From Clostridium sp. N3C (GTDB taxonomy: Bacteria > Bacillota > Clostridia > Clostridiales > Clostridiaceae), in the NCBI RefSeq assembly GCF_900095445.1, contig NZ_FMJL01000001.1, positions 1 to 64,000 of the forward strand: a stretch of DNA of 64,000 nt, in the 5' to 3' direction. Shown here in pieces: positions 29,816-38,531 of this stretch. The notes below the pieces were generated by a model. That model had not been told where the DNA came from and made no database searches. It saw only the letters and a program-made list of their open reading frames with translations. How positions within the stretch are numbered: the first letter of the stretch is position 1; each line of letters begins with the position of its first letter. The position numbers were made by a program, and so were the translations under genes.

Positions 29816-30283
29816 ATGAAAAGCTTAATTATATATTGCTCTGTTTATAAGAATAATACTGAAAAAATTGCAAAGTTATTTGCAGAGAAAACGGGATCAG
29901 ACTTATTAAATATACATGATATTAATAATGTTGATATAGAAAAATACAACTTAATTGGATTTGGATCTGGTGTCTACAAGGAGAATCTGTCACCAAAGAT
30001 ATTCAACTTGGTTAAAAAACTAAATTTAAGAGATAAAAATACCTTTGTATTCTCCACTAGCGGATTAGGAATGAAGTTTTACAATAATAAACTAATTAAA
30101 CTGCTTAAATCGAAGGGGGCTATAAATAAAGGGAGCTTTGCATGCAAAGGTAGTTTCAAAGCTAGTGAATTTTCTAATAATAAAATTTTTCATATTATCG
30201 GAAAACTGTCTCAAGGACATCCAAATAATAGAGATTATAAGAGAGCAGAAGAATTCATTGAGAAGGTATGTAGAAATATTTAA
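29816..30283 (+). CDS. flavodoxin-like protein
   Basis: A 155-aa flavodoxin-fold protein. The N-terminal strand and phosphate loop KSLIIYCSVYKNNTEKIAKL matches the FMN-phosphate site of flavodoxins, and the FGSGVYKENLSPK and FVFSTSGLG regions match later FMN loops. It probably binds FMN and moves electrons or serves as a quinone/protoporphyrinogen-type reductase. The start at 29816 is chosen because GAGGTACTTGTTT precedes it; an ATG at 29801 has no good ribosome site. It lies between two stretches of eroded DNA. A glutaredoxin-like gene follows 270 bases later. Confidence 0.8.
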   Translation: MKSLIIYCSVYKNNTEKIAKLFAEKTGSDLLNIHDINNVDIEKYNLIGFGSGVYKENLSPKIFNLVKKLNLRDKNTFVFSTSGLGMKFYNNKLIKLLKSKGAINKGSFACKGSFKASEFSNNKIFHIIGKLSQGHPNNRDYKRAEEFIEKVCRNI

Positions 30284-30475
30284 TCAGAATTAATAGGTAT
30301 TAACTTACAGGATTTAGAAAGTATCATTATAAGAAATATAAAGTTTATAAATCAAAGTCAATATACTATAAGATAGTATGACAGCAATGGAACTAGTTAT
30401 CCAACAATCTTAGAAAATAGTAGCATTGATTTCAATGATATAGCTAGTGGGGGCATAGAGTACCTACAAGATTAA
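30284..30475 (+). pseudogene. possible decayed coding remnant after the flavodoxin gene
   Basis: Continuing in the flavodoxin frame after its stop, 63 codons can be read with only one internal stop (LQDLESIIIRNIKFINQSQY, then a TAG, then YDSNGTSYPTILENSSIDF) up to a TAA at 30473. Residue composition is protein-like. It may be chance or the end of a lost gene. No family was recognised. Confidence 0.25.
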
Positions 30476-30557
30476 AATACTATTTGCCCAAGTCTATATT
30501 TTATGGTTTAATTAGAGAAAAACGATAAGATAAATTATTAGGAAGGAGCAGATTATT

Positions 30558-30878
30558 ATGAAAATTATTATGTATGGTGCAGATATTTGTCCAGATTGTG
30601 TTGAGGCTAAAGAACAATTAAATAATTATGATGATATTCAGTTAGAATATAGAAATATCACAGAAAGAATATCTACCTTAAAAGAATTTTTACATTATAG
30701 AGATACGGAATCAATCTTTACTTCTGTTAAAGAGAAGGGGAAAGTTGGAATTCCTTTCTTTATTTTAGAAGATGGAAGCAAAACTTTTGATATATTTGAA
30801 CATATTAATATAAAAAAATCAGAAGAATCAAAGTCTCCAGTAAATGCTTGTTCAATTGACGGCACCGGTTGTTGTTAA
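30558..30878 (+). CDS. glutaredoxin-like thiol protein
   Basis: A 106-aa thioredoxin-fold protein with the redox motif CPDC at residues 11-14 (YGADICPDCVEAK) and a cis-Pro site in KVGIPFFILEDG. Such small clostridial proteins act as disulfide or selenium/metal-linked redoxins. An unusual Cys-rich tail (ACSIDGTGCC) ends the protein and could bind a metal or form a second disulfide. GGAAGGAGCAGATT precedes the ATG. It is a single gene ahead of a MATE gene. Confidence 0.85.
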   Translation: MKIIMYGADICPDCVEAKEQLNNYDDIQLEYRNITERISTLKEFLHYRDTESIFTSVKEKGKVGIPFFILEDGSKTFDIFEHINIKKSEESKSPVNACSIDGTGCC

Positions 30879-30982
30879 TATAGGATGCTAAGATCTATTG
30901 AAAGATTTACATAATAACTAAAGCTAAAAATGATTTACCTTATACTTAGTATAAGGTATTTCTTTATGGAAAGGATCGTAAA

Positions 30983-32335
30983 ATGGAAGCAAATTTAAAA
31001 CTAAAAAAGGACTATATTTTTTCTAATAAAGCTTTGATAAGATTAATATTCCCGCTAATAATTGAGCAATTTCTTGCAGTTGCTGTAGGTATGGCAGACT
31101 CCGTTATGGTTGCTAAGGTTGGAGAAAGTGCAGTATCAGCAGTTTCTCTTGTGGATTCAATTAATATTTTAATTATTAATATCTTTGCAGCACTGGCTAC
31201 CGGTGGAGCAGTAGTTGCAGGTCAATATATTGGGCAAAAGCGTAACGATAAGGCATCTAAGGCAGGAGAGCAATTATTGATTTTTGTAACCTTAATTTCA
31301 ATAATCATTATGGCTCTATTGTATTTAGGTAAAGATTTTATATTAAATGTGGTATTTGGCAAAATTGAAGAAGATGTAGCAGCATATGCTACCACATATA
31401 TGTTAATAGTTTTTGCAAGTATTCCATTTATTGCTCTGTATAATAGTGGAGCAGCATTATTTAGAGCTATGGGCAATTCTAAAATTACTATGATAACTTC
31501 AATAATAATGAATGCCATTAATGTTATAGGAAATGCTGTGCTAATATTCGGTTTTAAAATGGGAGTGGAAGGGGTTGCTTTTCCTACTCTAATTTCAAGG
31601 GCGATAGCCGCTATAATTATTGTAGCTTTACTTAGAAATGAGGATCTAGTTATACACATTAGTAAGCACTTTCGTTATAAATTTAATAAGAGAATGGTAA
31701 TTAAGATCCTCCATATAGGTATACCTAACGGAGTTGAAAATAGTATGTTTCAGCTTGGTAAAATTATCTTGTTAAGTGTTGTAGCGACTTTTGGTACTGC
31801 ATCTATAACAGCTAATGCGGTGGGAAATACTGTTACATCCTTTCAAGTTCTGCCTGCTTCATCAATAGGACTAGCTTTGGTAACGGTAGTAAGTCAGTGT
31901 GTAGGTGCAGGAGATTATGAACAAGTAAGGTATTATAATAAAAAACTTTTAAAATACGCATATATAGCTTCTATTATTATAAATATAATTATTATTTTGC
32001 TGCTTCCTTTTATATTAAAAATATATAATTTATCTCCACAAACTACTGCAATGGCTAAGCAAGTTATAATATTTCATGGCATAAATGTCTGCTTAATATG
32101 GCCACTATCTTTTACACTGCCTAATACCTTGAGGGCGTCAAATGATGTGAGTTACACTATGGTAGTTGGTATAGTATCTATGTGGATCTTTAGATTAGGC
32201 TTTGGTTTTCTTTTTGCTAAGTATATGAATATGGGGATGTTTGGTGTTTGGGTTGCGATGATTATAGATTGGATATTTAGATCTGCTTTCTTTATAGTAA
32301 GGTATAGAGGAAGTAAGTGGATGGCTAAAGCTTAG
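30983..32335 (+). CDS. MATE family efflux protein
   Basis: A 450-aa membrane protein with about 12 hydrophobic spans and two MatE halves: MADSVMVAKVGESAVSAVSL early in half 1, and GIPNGVENSMFQLGKIILL opening half 2. Clear members of this group use Na+ or H+ to export cationic drugs or metabolites. The start MEANLKLKKDY is preceded by GGAAAGGATCGTAAA. It has its own terminator. No linked regulator is seen and the substrate is unknown. Confidence 0.92.
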   Translation: MEANLKLKKDYIFSNKALIRLIFPLIIEQFLAVAVGMADSVMVAKVGESAVSAVSLVDSINILIINIFAALATGGAVVAGQYIGQKRNDKASKAGEQLLIFVTLISIIIMALLYLGKDFILNVVFGKIEEDVAAYATTYMLIVFASIPFIALYNSGAALFRAMGNSKITMITSIIMNAINVIGNAVLIFGFKMGVEGVAFPTLISRAIAAIIIVALLRNEDLVIHISKHFRYKFNKRMVIKILHIGIPNGVENSMFQLGKIILLSVVATFGTASITANAVGNTVTSFQVLPASSIGLALVTVVSQCVGAGDYEQVRYYNKKLLKYAYIASIIINIIIILLLPFILKIYNLSPQTTAMAKQVIIFHGINVCLIWPLSFTLPNTLRASNDVSYTMVVGIVSMWIFRLGFGFLFAKYMNMGMFGVWVAMIIDWIFRSAFFIVRYRGSKWMAKA

Positions 32336-32371
32336 AAATGATATATAAAAAAAGACTATAATATTAAATGA

Positions 32372-32405
32372 AGGGGCTTGTTCTTTTAAAATAGAACAAG
32401 CCTCA
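32372..32405. terminator. terminator between MATE and cupin genes
   Basis: GGGGCTTGTTCT pairs with AGAACAAGCCTC around an 8-base AT loop. The T tail is weak on the plus strand; the genes on both sides converge here. Confidence 0.6.
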
Positions 32406-32427
32406 TATAATTTAAACTATTGCAATA

Positions 32428-32991
32428 TTAACGGTGATTTTCTTCTGCAGCATCTGCTATAGCTTTAGTAGCATGAACAGTACCTTTTGGATGTTGAGGT
32501 GGAGCATAAATTGAATATAATTTTAAAGGTGTATTGCCTGTATTAATTACATTATGCCATTTACCTGCAGGTATTATTATGGCATAGTTATCATAGACTC
32601 TTCTTTGGAAATCTAAATTATCTTTATTGTCACCCATCTTAACAATACCTTGTCCTTTTTCTATACGTATAAATTGATCAGTGTTTGGATGGACTTCCAA
32701 ACCAATTTCTCCACCTACTTCTATACTCATCAAAGTAAGTTGTAAATGCTTTCCTGTCCATATAGCAGTTCTAAAGTTAGGATTTTCTTTAGTAACCTCT
32801 TCAATATTAAGAACATAGGGTTCTGGACCATAGTCATTCAGTTGATAGTTTGGAGTATAGGGGGAATATCTGTATGGATAGCCGTAGTAAGGACATTGAT
32901 ATAAATTACTAGTATTATTCATAATGTTACAGTTAGGTACTTTGGTATTAATGCAATGAGCATAAGGAAATCCATTGTAATAATTATACAT
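32428..32991 (-). CDS. cupin-domain protein with Tyr/Pro/Asn-rich head, possible spore coat protein
   Basis: 187 aa. Residues 1 to about 60 are rich in Tyr, Pro, Asn and Cys (YQCPYYGYPYRYSPYTPNYQ), a composition common in spore-coat proteins. Residues about 75-165 form a single cupin barrel with GEIGLEVHPNTDQFIRIEKG (metal-ligand His and a Gln/Glu) and IIPAGKWHNVINTG (second His). The start MYNYYNG is chosen because AAGGAGTGATATTT precedes it. Cupins of this kind may be sugar isomerase-like enzymes or binding proteins; no substrate can be read. Stands alone. Confidence 0.8.
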   Translation of the reverse strand: MYNYYNGFPYAHCINTKVPNCNIMNNTSNLYQCPYYGYPYRYSPYTPNYQLNDYGPEPYVLNIEEVTKENPNFRTAIWTGKHLQLTLMSIEVGGEIGLEVHPNTDQFIRIEKGQGIVKMGDNKDNLDFQRRVYDNYAIIIPAGKWHNVINTGNTPLKLYSIYAPPQHPKGTVHATKAIADAAEENHR

Positions 32992-33236
32992 AAATATCAC
33001 TCCTTTTATATTCTTACAAGAGTATCATATGAACTATTGCTGAAAATGTGATTTATTTTTATCGGTGACAAAATAGATTGCTATATATAAAGGTATAGAA
33101 AAATAAAACAGAAAACGTATTGGAATAGAGTGAGAAAAACTATATAGCTCTTTATGTCATTAAAAAAATATAGTGATAATATTATAATTGTGGAAACATA
33201 CTAGCAAATAAGAAGAAATAAGCCGGAGGCAATGTA

Positions 33237-34289
33237 ATGAGTATTTCATTAAGCGAATTTTTAAGGCAGATCACATCAAATCCTATTTTGCTTATTACAG
33301 TGTTACTTACTTTAGGTGTTATATTAGTTAATGGATGGACAGATGCACCTAATGCTATTGCTACCTGCGTTTCAACTAGAGCAATAAGCCCTAAAAATGC
33401 CATTCTTATGGCAGCGGTTTTTAACTTTTTGGGAGTACTGATTATGACTGTTATAAATGCAACTGTTGCACATACAATTTACAATATGGTAGACTTTGGT
33501 TGAAATCATAAGAATTCGATAGTAGCCCTTTGTGCAGCTATGTTTGCTATAGTCATGTGGGCCTTAGCAGCATGGGCCTTTGGTATTCCTACCAGTGAGA
33601 GTCATGCCTTAATTGCTGGACTTTCTGGGGCTGCTATAGCACTTCAAGGTGCTTTTTCCGGCATAAACGGTAATGAGTGGATTAAGGTTATATACGGATT
33701 ATTTATGTCAACTATTCTAGGATTTTTCGTTGGTTTTGTTGTAGTTAAGATAATAGAGAGAATTTTTAAAAATACAGATAGAAGAAAATCAAGGCCTTTT
33801 TTTGAAAAAGCTCAGATCGTTGGTGGAGTAGCCATGGCTTTTATGCATGGTGCCCAAGATGGGCAGAAATTTATGGGGTTTTTTTTGCTGGGAGTGTTTC
33901 TAGCTAATGGACAAAGTAATGTAACTAACTTTACAATACCAATATGGTTGATGTTGCTTTGTTCAGCAGTAATGGCCTTTGGGACTTCCATAGGCGGATA
34001 TCGCATTATTAAAACTGTAGGAATGGGCATGGTAAAATTAAATGCCTATCAAGGTTTTTCAGCAGATCTAGCTGGGGCTATTAGTCTATTAGTGGCATCT
34101 GTATTTGGACTACCTGTTAGCACCACCCATACCAAAACAACAGCAATTATGGGGGTAGGAGCAGCAAAAAGGCTGTCTTCTGTTAATTGGAGTATAGTTA
34201 AGGAGATGATGACAGCTTGGATTTTAACCTTTCCGGGATGTGGTATTGTAGGATATTTGACCTCATATCTATTTATGAGAATTTTTTAG
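33237..34289 (+). pseudogene. pit: PiT family phosphate transporter gene split by an in-frame TGA
   Basis: Two halves of one inorganic phosphate transporter lie in the same reading frame, separated only by the TGA at 33501-33503. The first half (88 aa) has the signature LVNGWTDAPNAIATCVSTRAI; the second resumes with NSIVALCAAMFAIVMWALAAW and carries the matching C-terminal signature FGLPVSTTHTKTTAIMGVGA. Intact relatives have a small residue such as Gly at this place, so GGA to TGA is the simplest change. There is no frameshift and the rest is well preserved, suggesting a very recent mutation, occasional readthrough or a sequencing error. The ribosome site GCCGGAGGCAATGTA is intact, and the partner DUF47 gene follows. 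Confidence 0.85.
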
Positions 34290-34310
34290 TGTAGGAGAGG
34301 AACAAGGTAT

Positions 34311-34934
34311 ATGAAAAATAGTAAAAATTATAATTATTTTAAAGCCTTTATAGATTTATGTAGCTATTTAGCAAAGGCTGCTGATATTTTGATGAACACA
34401 TTAAAGAATTTTAATAGTAGCAAAATCGAAGAACATATAAGAGAAATGCATAATATTGAACATTCTGCTGATATTGCAAATCATGAACTGATAAACAGAT
34501 TAGCAAAGGAATTTTTGCCACCTATTGAAAGAGAAGATATAATCAGTCTTTCAAAAAAGATAGATGATGTAACTGATGCTATTGAAGATATTTTAATTGC
34601 GATTAATATGTATAATATACAGGTTATTCGTCTAGAGGTTCTTAAATTTATTGATTTAATCATGAAATGCTGCAAATCTATCTATACTGTATTAGTAGAA
34701 TTTGAAAACTTTAAAAAGTCTAAAAATCTCCATAATGAAATTAGAGCCATATATGAATTAGAGGAAGAAGCAGATGCTCTGTATGTAAATGGAGTAAAGG
34801 AGCTTTATCAAAGCTGTAAGGATCCAATAGAATTAATGGTTTGGACAGAAATATATAATAGATTAGAAAAGTGTTGTGATAAATGTGAGCATGTAGCAGA
34901 TGATATAGTAAATATAGTAATGAAAAATTCATAA
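34311..34934 (+). CDS. DUF47 (PhoU-like) protein, PiT accessory
   Basis: A 207-aa all-helical protein of the DUF47/TIGR00153 group, relatives of PhoU. Typical stretches are MHNIEHSADIANHELINRL and ISLSKKIDDVTDAIEDI, with acidic residues suited to metal binding, and CDKCEHVADDIVNIV near the end. Genes of this group usually lie beside pit and are thought to regulate phosphate uptake by PiT. Here it starts 21 bases after the interrupted pit gene, so it could have lost its partner if pit is dead. GTAGGAGAGGAAC precedes the start. Confidence 0.9.
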   Translation: MKNSKNYNYFKAFIDLCSYLAKAADILMNTLKNFNSSKIEEHIREMHNIEHSADIANHELINRLAKEFLPPIEREDIISLSKKIDDVTDAIEDILIAINMYNIQVIRLEVLKFIDLIMKCCKSIYTVLVEFENFKKSKNLHNEIRAIYELEEEADALYVNGVKELYQSCKDPIELMVWTEIYNRLEKCCDKCEHVADDIVNIVMKNS

Positions 34935-34944
34935 AACACATTAT

Positions 34945-34979
34945 AAATCGGTGGAGCTAAAAAACTTTACCGATTTTTT
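34945..34979 (+). terminator. terminator of the pit-DUF47 operon
   Basis: AAATCGGT pairs with ACCGATTT across a 16-base loop and is followed by TTTTG. Confidence 0.7.
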
Positions 34980-35095
34980 GTTGATTTTTATAATAATTAG
35001 CTATTATAAAGCATAAAATTAATTGGAACTATTGGTCAAGAAAAGTTTTATCTAAATGTGAAGTAGATATTCAAAGATTTAGGAGGGAAGATAAT

Positions 35096-35350
35096 ATGCA
35101 GGATACTTACTTATTAGATAAGATATCAAATTCAATTAAGGAAATTTGTAATAGTAAAAACATTAAGCGTATTCGAGAATTTACAATAGTGGTAAATCAC
35201 AATAGTGATGTAAATGAAGAAAATTTGAGAAAGCATTTGACTCGATATAATAAGGAGCATATAGGTGAAGAAATAAAGATAAAAATACAAAGAGAAGATA
35301 TAGAAGAAGAAACAGCAATAATTCATAGTATTCAAGGAGAAAATGCTTAA
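35096..35350 (+). CDS. small hypothetical protein resembling the HypA N-terminal fold
   Basis: 84 aa. The pattern of an initial helix (QDTYLLDKISNSIKEICNSK), a beta strand (RIREFTIVVNHNSDVNEENL), a second helix and a final strand (EEIKIKIQREDIEEETAII) resembles the ferredoxin-like half of the hydrogenase nickel chaperone HypA. The zinc-binding CxxC half is absent and the second residue is Gln, not the nickel-binding His. It is therefore at most a relative. A strong GGAGGGAAGATAAT site and a perfect terminator make it a real gene. No hydrogenase genes are nearby. Confidence 0.6.
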   Translation: MQDTYLLDKISNSIKEICNSKNIKRIREFTIVVNHNSDVNEENLRKHLTRYNKEHIGEEIKIKIQREDIEEETAIIHSIQGENA

Positions 35351-35379
35351 TACTATTGGAATAATTTTCACATAGAAAG

Positions 35380-35427
35380 TGAGGAGGTTTGAGTGAGATA
35401 AAACTTAAGCCTTCTCATTTTTTATTA
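35380..35427 (+). terminator. terminator after the small hypothetical gene
   Basis: A 14-bp stem with several G-U pairs: TGAGGAGGTTTGAG (35380-35393) with CTTAAGCCTTCTCA (35404-35417), then TTTTTTATT. Confidence 0.8.
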
Positions 35428-35557
35428 TAACATAAACAGTGTAGGTTAGTGCATATAATTAAAACTGGATTTAAAGGCAAAAATATTAAATTTCAGCAAA
35501 AATAAGGTGGTAATAAAGAGAAAAATGTAGAAAAATATAAAAATATTAAAAAATATA

Positions 35558-35575
35558 TTGTTTAAATCTTAACAA
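35558..35575 (+). promoter_or_regulatory. candidate Rex (NADH-sensing repressor) operator
   Basis: TTGTTTAAATCTTAACAA matches the clostridial Rex consensus TTGTTAANNNNTTAACAA at 13 of its 14 defined positions. It lies 60 bases before the FMN-binding-like lipoprotein gene. Rex represses redox-balancing genes when NADH is low. The match is read by eye only. Confidence 0.55.
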
Positions 35576-35635
35576 TGTGTTAATATTTATTTGGGAATGA
35601 AAAAAACATTTTTATATCAAAATGGAGGGTGAAAC

Positions 35636-36673
35636 ATGAAAAAAGTATTATCAATTATTTTAGCACCAGTGTTAAGTATGGCTTTATTAACTGGATGCGG
35701 TTCAAGTTCTGAGAACAAAAATACAAATAACACAAGCAATTCAGAAACTAAAACTACTACTGAAACTAAAACTGCTGAAGGAAGTATCGCTAAAATAGGT
35801 TTAGGACATATTACTTCAATAGCAAAATCAAAGGATTTAACAGATGGCGTTGCAACTGGACAAGTTGATACAGTTATGGCTGCTGTAGGCTTTGATAAGG
35901 ATAATAAAGTTGTGAAGATTACAATTGATACTGCACAGACTGCAGTTAAATTTGATCAAGATATGAAACTTACATCAGATGTAAATGCTGAATATAAGAC
36001 TAAGCTTGAGCTTGGTGATAATTACGGTTTAAAGGCTAAATCTGGTATAGGCAAGGAATGGTATGAACAAATAGCTGCCCTTGAAGATTGGATGAAGGGT
36101 AAAACTGTAGAAGAAATTAAAGCTGTAAATACTGCTGAAGATGCAGATTTAAAGACTTCTGTTACAGTAAGTGTTGATGACTATGTTAAAGCAGTTGAAG
36201 AAGCTTTTGCTAATGCTGTTGCCGTTGATGGTGCAGAGAAACTAGGATTAGGAAATGATATATCTATAGCTAAGTCAAAGAGCGCAGAAGGAGAAAATGG
36301 TGCTGTAGCTCAAGTTGATACAGTTATGATGGTTACTGCTTTTGATAAAGATGGTAAAGTGGCAGGAGCTATATTAGATACAGCTCAAACTAAGGTTCAA
36401 TTTGATAAAGACGGAAAAGTAACTACAGACAAAAATGGTGAATTCAAGACTAAGGTTGAACTTGGTGACAATTATGGAATGAAAAAGGCATCTTCTATCG
36501 GCAAGGAATGGTATGAACAAGCTGCTGCATTTACAAGCTGGATGAAGGGTAAGAAGGTAGATGAAATAAAAGCTGTAAATGCTGCTGAAGATGCAGATTT
36601 AAAGGCTTCTGTTACAGTTAGTGTTGACACATACCTAAAGACTTTAGAAGAAGCAAGCAATAAAGCAAAATAA
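35636..36673 (+). CDS. lipoprotein with two tandem FMN-binding-like repeats
   Basis: 345 aa. The signal peptide ends in a lipobox (LLTGCGSSS, Cys near 21), followed by a Ser/Thr/Asn linker to about 50. Two copies of a domain of about 140 aa follow, aligned almost residue for residue (GQVDTVMAAVGFDKDNKVVK with AQVDTVMMVTAFDKDGKVAG; GIGKEWYEQIAALEDWMKGK with SIGKEWYEQAAAFTSWMKGK; ADLKTSVTVSVDDYVKAVEE with ADLKASVTVSVDTYLKTLEE). The pattern resembles FMN-binding domains of extracellular electron-transfer lipoproteins. The usual flavin-attachment motif D-x-x-T-G-A-T is replaced by DLKTSVT, so flavin binding is unproven. The ApbE flavin transferase gene follows. It probably sits on the outer face of the membrane. 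Confidence 0.75.
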   Translation: MKKVLSIILAPVLSMALLTGCGSSSENKNTNNTSNSETKTTTETKTAEGSIAKIGLGHITSIAKSKDLTDGVATGQVDTVMAAVGFDKDNKVVKITIDTAQTAVKFDQDMKLTSDVNAEYKTKLELGDNYGLKAKSGIGKEWYEQIAALEDWMKGKTVEEIKAVNTAEDADLKTSVTVSVDDYVKAVEEAFANAVAVDGAEKLGLGNDISIAKSKSAEGENGAVAQVDTVMMVTAFDKDGKVAGAILDTAQTKVQFDKDGKVTTDKNGEFKTKVELGDNYGMKKASSIGKEWYEQAAAFTSWMKGKKVDEIKAVNAAEDADLKASVTVSVDTYLKTLEEASNKAK

Positions 36674-36731
36674 TATGGGTTTGGTAATTTAGTATCTTTG
36701 ATTAAAATTGATATATCCCAAATTAAGATAG

Positions 36732-36769
36732 AAGGCTGTTGCAAAAAGTAGTAGGGCAACAGCCTTTTT
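36732..36769 (+). terminator. terminator between the lipoprotein gene and apbE
   Basis: AAGGCTGTTGC pairs with GCAACAGCCTT across a 13-base loop, then TTTTTG. It probably makes the lipoprotein transcript more abundant than apbE by partial readthrough, or ends it. Confidence 0.88.
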
Positions 36770-36908
36770 GTAATGAATATTAAGAAAAAATAGTCTATTG
36801 AAGTTCCATTTAAATTAATCTTATTTTTAAACCTTGTTATAAATCATATATTTTGATAACATAATCAATACTAATTTCTATAAATCAAAGTTCCCAGGAG
36901 GTAACGAA

Positions 36909-38003
36909 ATGTTTTGTAAAAAAATAACGTCTATGTTTCTGTCAATGATTTTAATTACGGGTGCATTAACTGGCTGCCAAGAACAAGAGAAATATGAAAA
37001 GTATACAGATTCTTTTTTTGATACCTTTGATACAGTGGTAACAGTTATGGGTTACACTAAAAGCAAAGAAGAATTTGATGGCTATGTGGAAAAGATAGAA
37101 GCTGAATTTATAAGGCTTAATAAATTGTTTGATATTTATAAAAATTATGAAGGTATGAACAATGTAAAAACCATAAATGACAATGCAGGTATTAAGCCAG
37201 TAAAGGTAGATAAGGAAATAATTGATCTTATTCAACTTTCAAAGAAATGGTATGAGTCTACAGGGGGAAAGACTAATATTGCTATGGGCGCTGTTCTGAA
37301 AATATGGCATGATTACAGAACAGAGGGAAAGGATAATCTTGAAAGTGCTAAACTTCCTCCTATGGAAGATTTGCAGGAAGCTGCAAAGCATACTGATATA
37401 AACAAGGTAATTGTAGATGAAGAAAACAGCACCGTTTACCTTGAAGATGAAAAAATGAGCTTAGATGTAGGCTCTGTGGCTAAGGGCTATGCAACAGAGT
37501 TAGTTGCAAATATGATTGTTGAAGAGGGATTTACCTCCGGTATTATTAATGCTGGTGGAAATGTTAGAACCTTTGGAAAGCCTTTAGATGGGCAGCGTGA
37601 ATACTGGGGAATTGCAGTTCAAGATCCAGATAAACAAATAGTATCCAATGAAAGTACTTCCCTTGACACCTTATTTGTAAATGATAAATCCGTTGTAACT
37701 AGTGGTGACTATCAAAGATATTATGTGGTAGATGGTAAGGTTTATCATCATCTCATAGATCCAACTACGCTAATGCCAGGCGATTATTTTAGGGCTGTAG
37801 TTGTAGTTACAGAAGATTCAGGTCTAGGAGACTTTTTATCTACAACAGTATTTTTAACACCCTATGAAGAAGGAAGAAAATTAGTGGAAAGTCTTGATGG
37901 GGTAGAGGCCTTATGGATTAAGAAAGATGGCACAATAGAGGCTACTGAAGGTATGGAGCAAATTATGAAAAGCAAAGGAGCCACTTCTAGTAAAATCAAT
38001 TAA
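36909..38003 (+). CDS. apbE: FAD:protein FMN transferase, lipoprotein
   Basis: A 364-aa ApbE that moves FMN from FAD onto a Thr of extracytoplasmic proteins, or handles flavin in that space. It has a lipoprotein signal (LITGALTGCQE, Cys near 23), the opening FFDTFDTVVTVMGY, the Mg/FAD site LDVGSVAKGYATELVA, GIINAGGNVRTFG, and YHHLIDPTTLMPG near the end. Length is normal. It follows the FMN-binding-like lipoprotein, the expected kind of substrate. The ribosome site is CCCAGGAGGTAACGAA. The product is anchored outside the cell membrane. Confidence 0.94.
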   Translation: MFCKKITSMFLSMILITGALTGCQEQEKYEKYTDSFFDTFDTVVTVMGYTKSKEEFDGYVEKIEAEFIRLNKLFDIYKNYEGMNNVKTINDNAGIKPVKVDKEIIDLIQLSKKWYESTGGKTNIAMGAVLKIWHDYRTEGKDNLESAKLPPMEDLQEAAKHTDINKVIVDEENSTVYLEDEKMSLDVGSVAKGYATELVANMIVEEGFTSGIINAGGNVRTFGKPLDGQREYWGIAVQDPDKQIVSNESTSLDTLFVNDKSVVTSGDYQRYYVVDGKVYHHLIDPTTLMPGDYFRAVVVVTEDSGLGDFLSTTVFLTPYEEGRKLVESLDGVEALWIKKDGTIEATEGMEQIMKSKGATSSKIN

Positions 38004-38065
38004 TACGTAGCATTTTTACAATGTTGCATATAATAATAATATAGCAATTTAAAAGAAGGTATAAA

Positions 38066-38443
38066 ATGACAGCACTAATAATTCAATATGTATTATTAGT
38101 ACTAATGGTGCTTGCCATTGCTTACTTTGTTTATCTTTTAAATGATAAAGGAATACTGCAAGAAGATGATTATTATGGTATAACTTATACTATACTTAAG
38201 GAATTAGATAGAAACGAAGCTACAAGGGAAAATGTGAGTAATATATTAAAAACAGTAGCTTCTACGGTGAAGTTTGTAGAAGAAGCTTATGTTGATGATG
38301 ATTATAAAATTAAAGAAGAAAGGGCTATAGCCCTTTCTAGGGAAGCTGTACGGGAGCTTGGTATTTATAGTGATTTAGGTGATAAGGCTTTGAGATATTT
38401 AATTAGATTAGCCTATGCTTACTTAGTTGATAATTCTAAATAA
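38066..38443 (+). CDS. hypothetical protein with N-terminal membrane anchor
   Basis: 125 aa, not recognised. One hydrophobic segment at about 4-25 (LIIQYVLLVLMVLAIAYFVYLL) is followed by an acidic and basic helical region of 100 aa (ETREN-type charged helices, ending RYLIRLAYAYLVD). It may be a small membrane-tethered helical protein. Spacing from apbE is 62 bases in the same direction, and a terminator follows 90 bases downstream. Coding is supported by the ribosome site GAAGGTATAAA, the length and the residue bias. Confidence 0.6.
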   Translation: MTALIIQYVLLVLMVLAIAYFVYLLNDKGILQEDDYYGITYTILKELDRNEATRENVSNILKTVASTVKFVEEAYVDDDYKIKEERAIALSREAVRELGIYSDLGDKALRYLIRLAYAYLVDNSK

Positions 38444-38531
38444 GTAAGTTAGCCTTAATAAATTTCTAAATGCGGTTTTCATTAATTTTGTCCTATCTAA
38501 AATTAATCTTAATTTGCAACTTCTAATTTCT

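Noticed and set aside
33501..33503. TGA in the pit gene as a selenocysteine codon
   Set aside because: No Cys or Sec is expected at this place in PiT proteins and no convincing SECIS-like hairpin directly follows.
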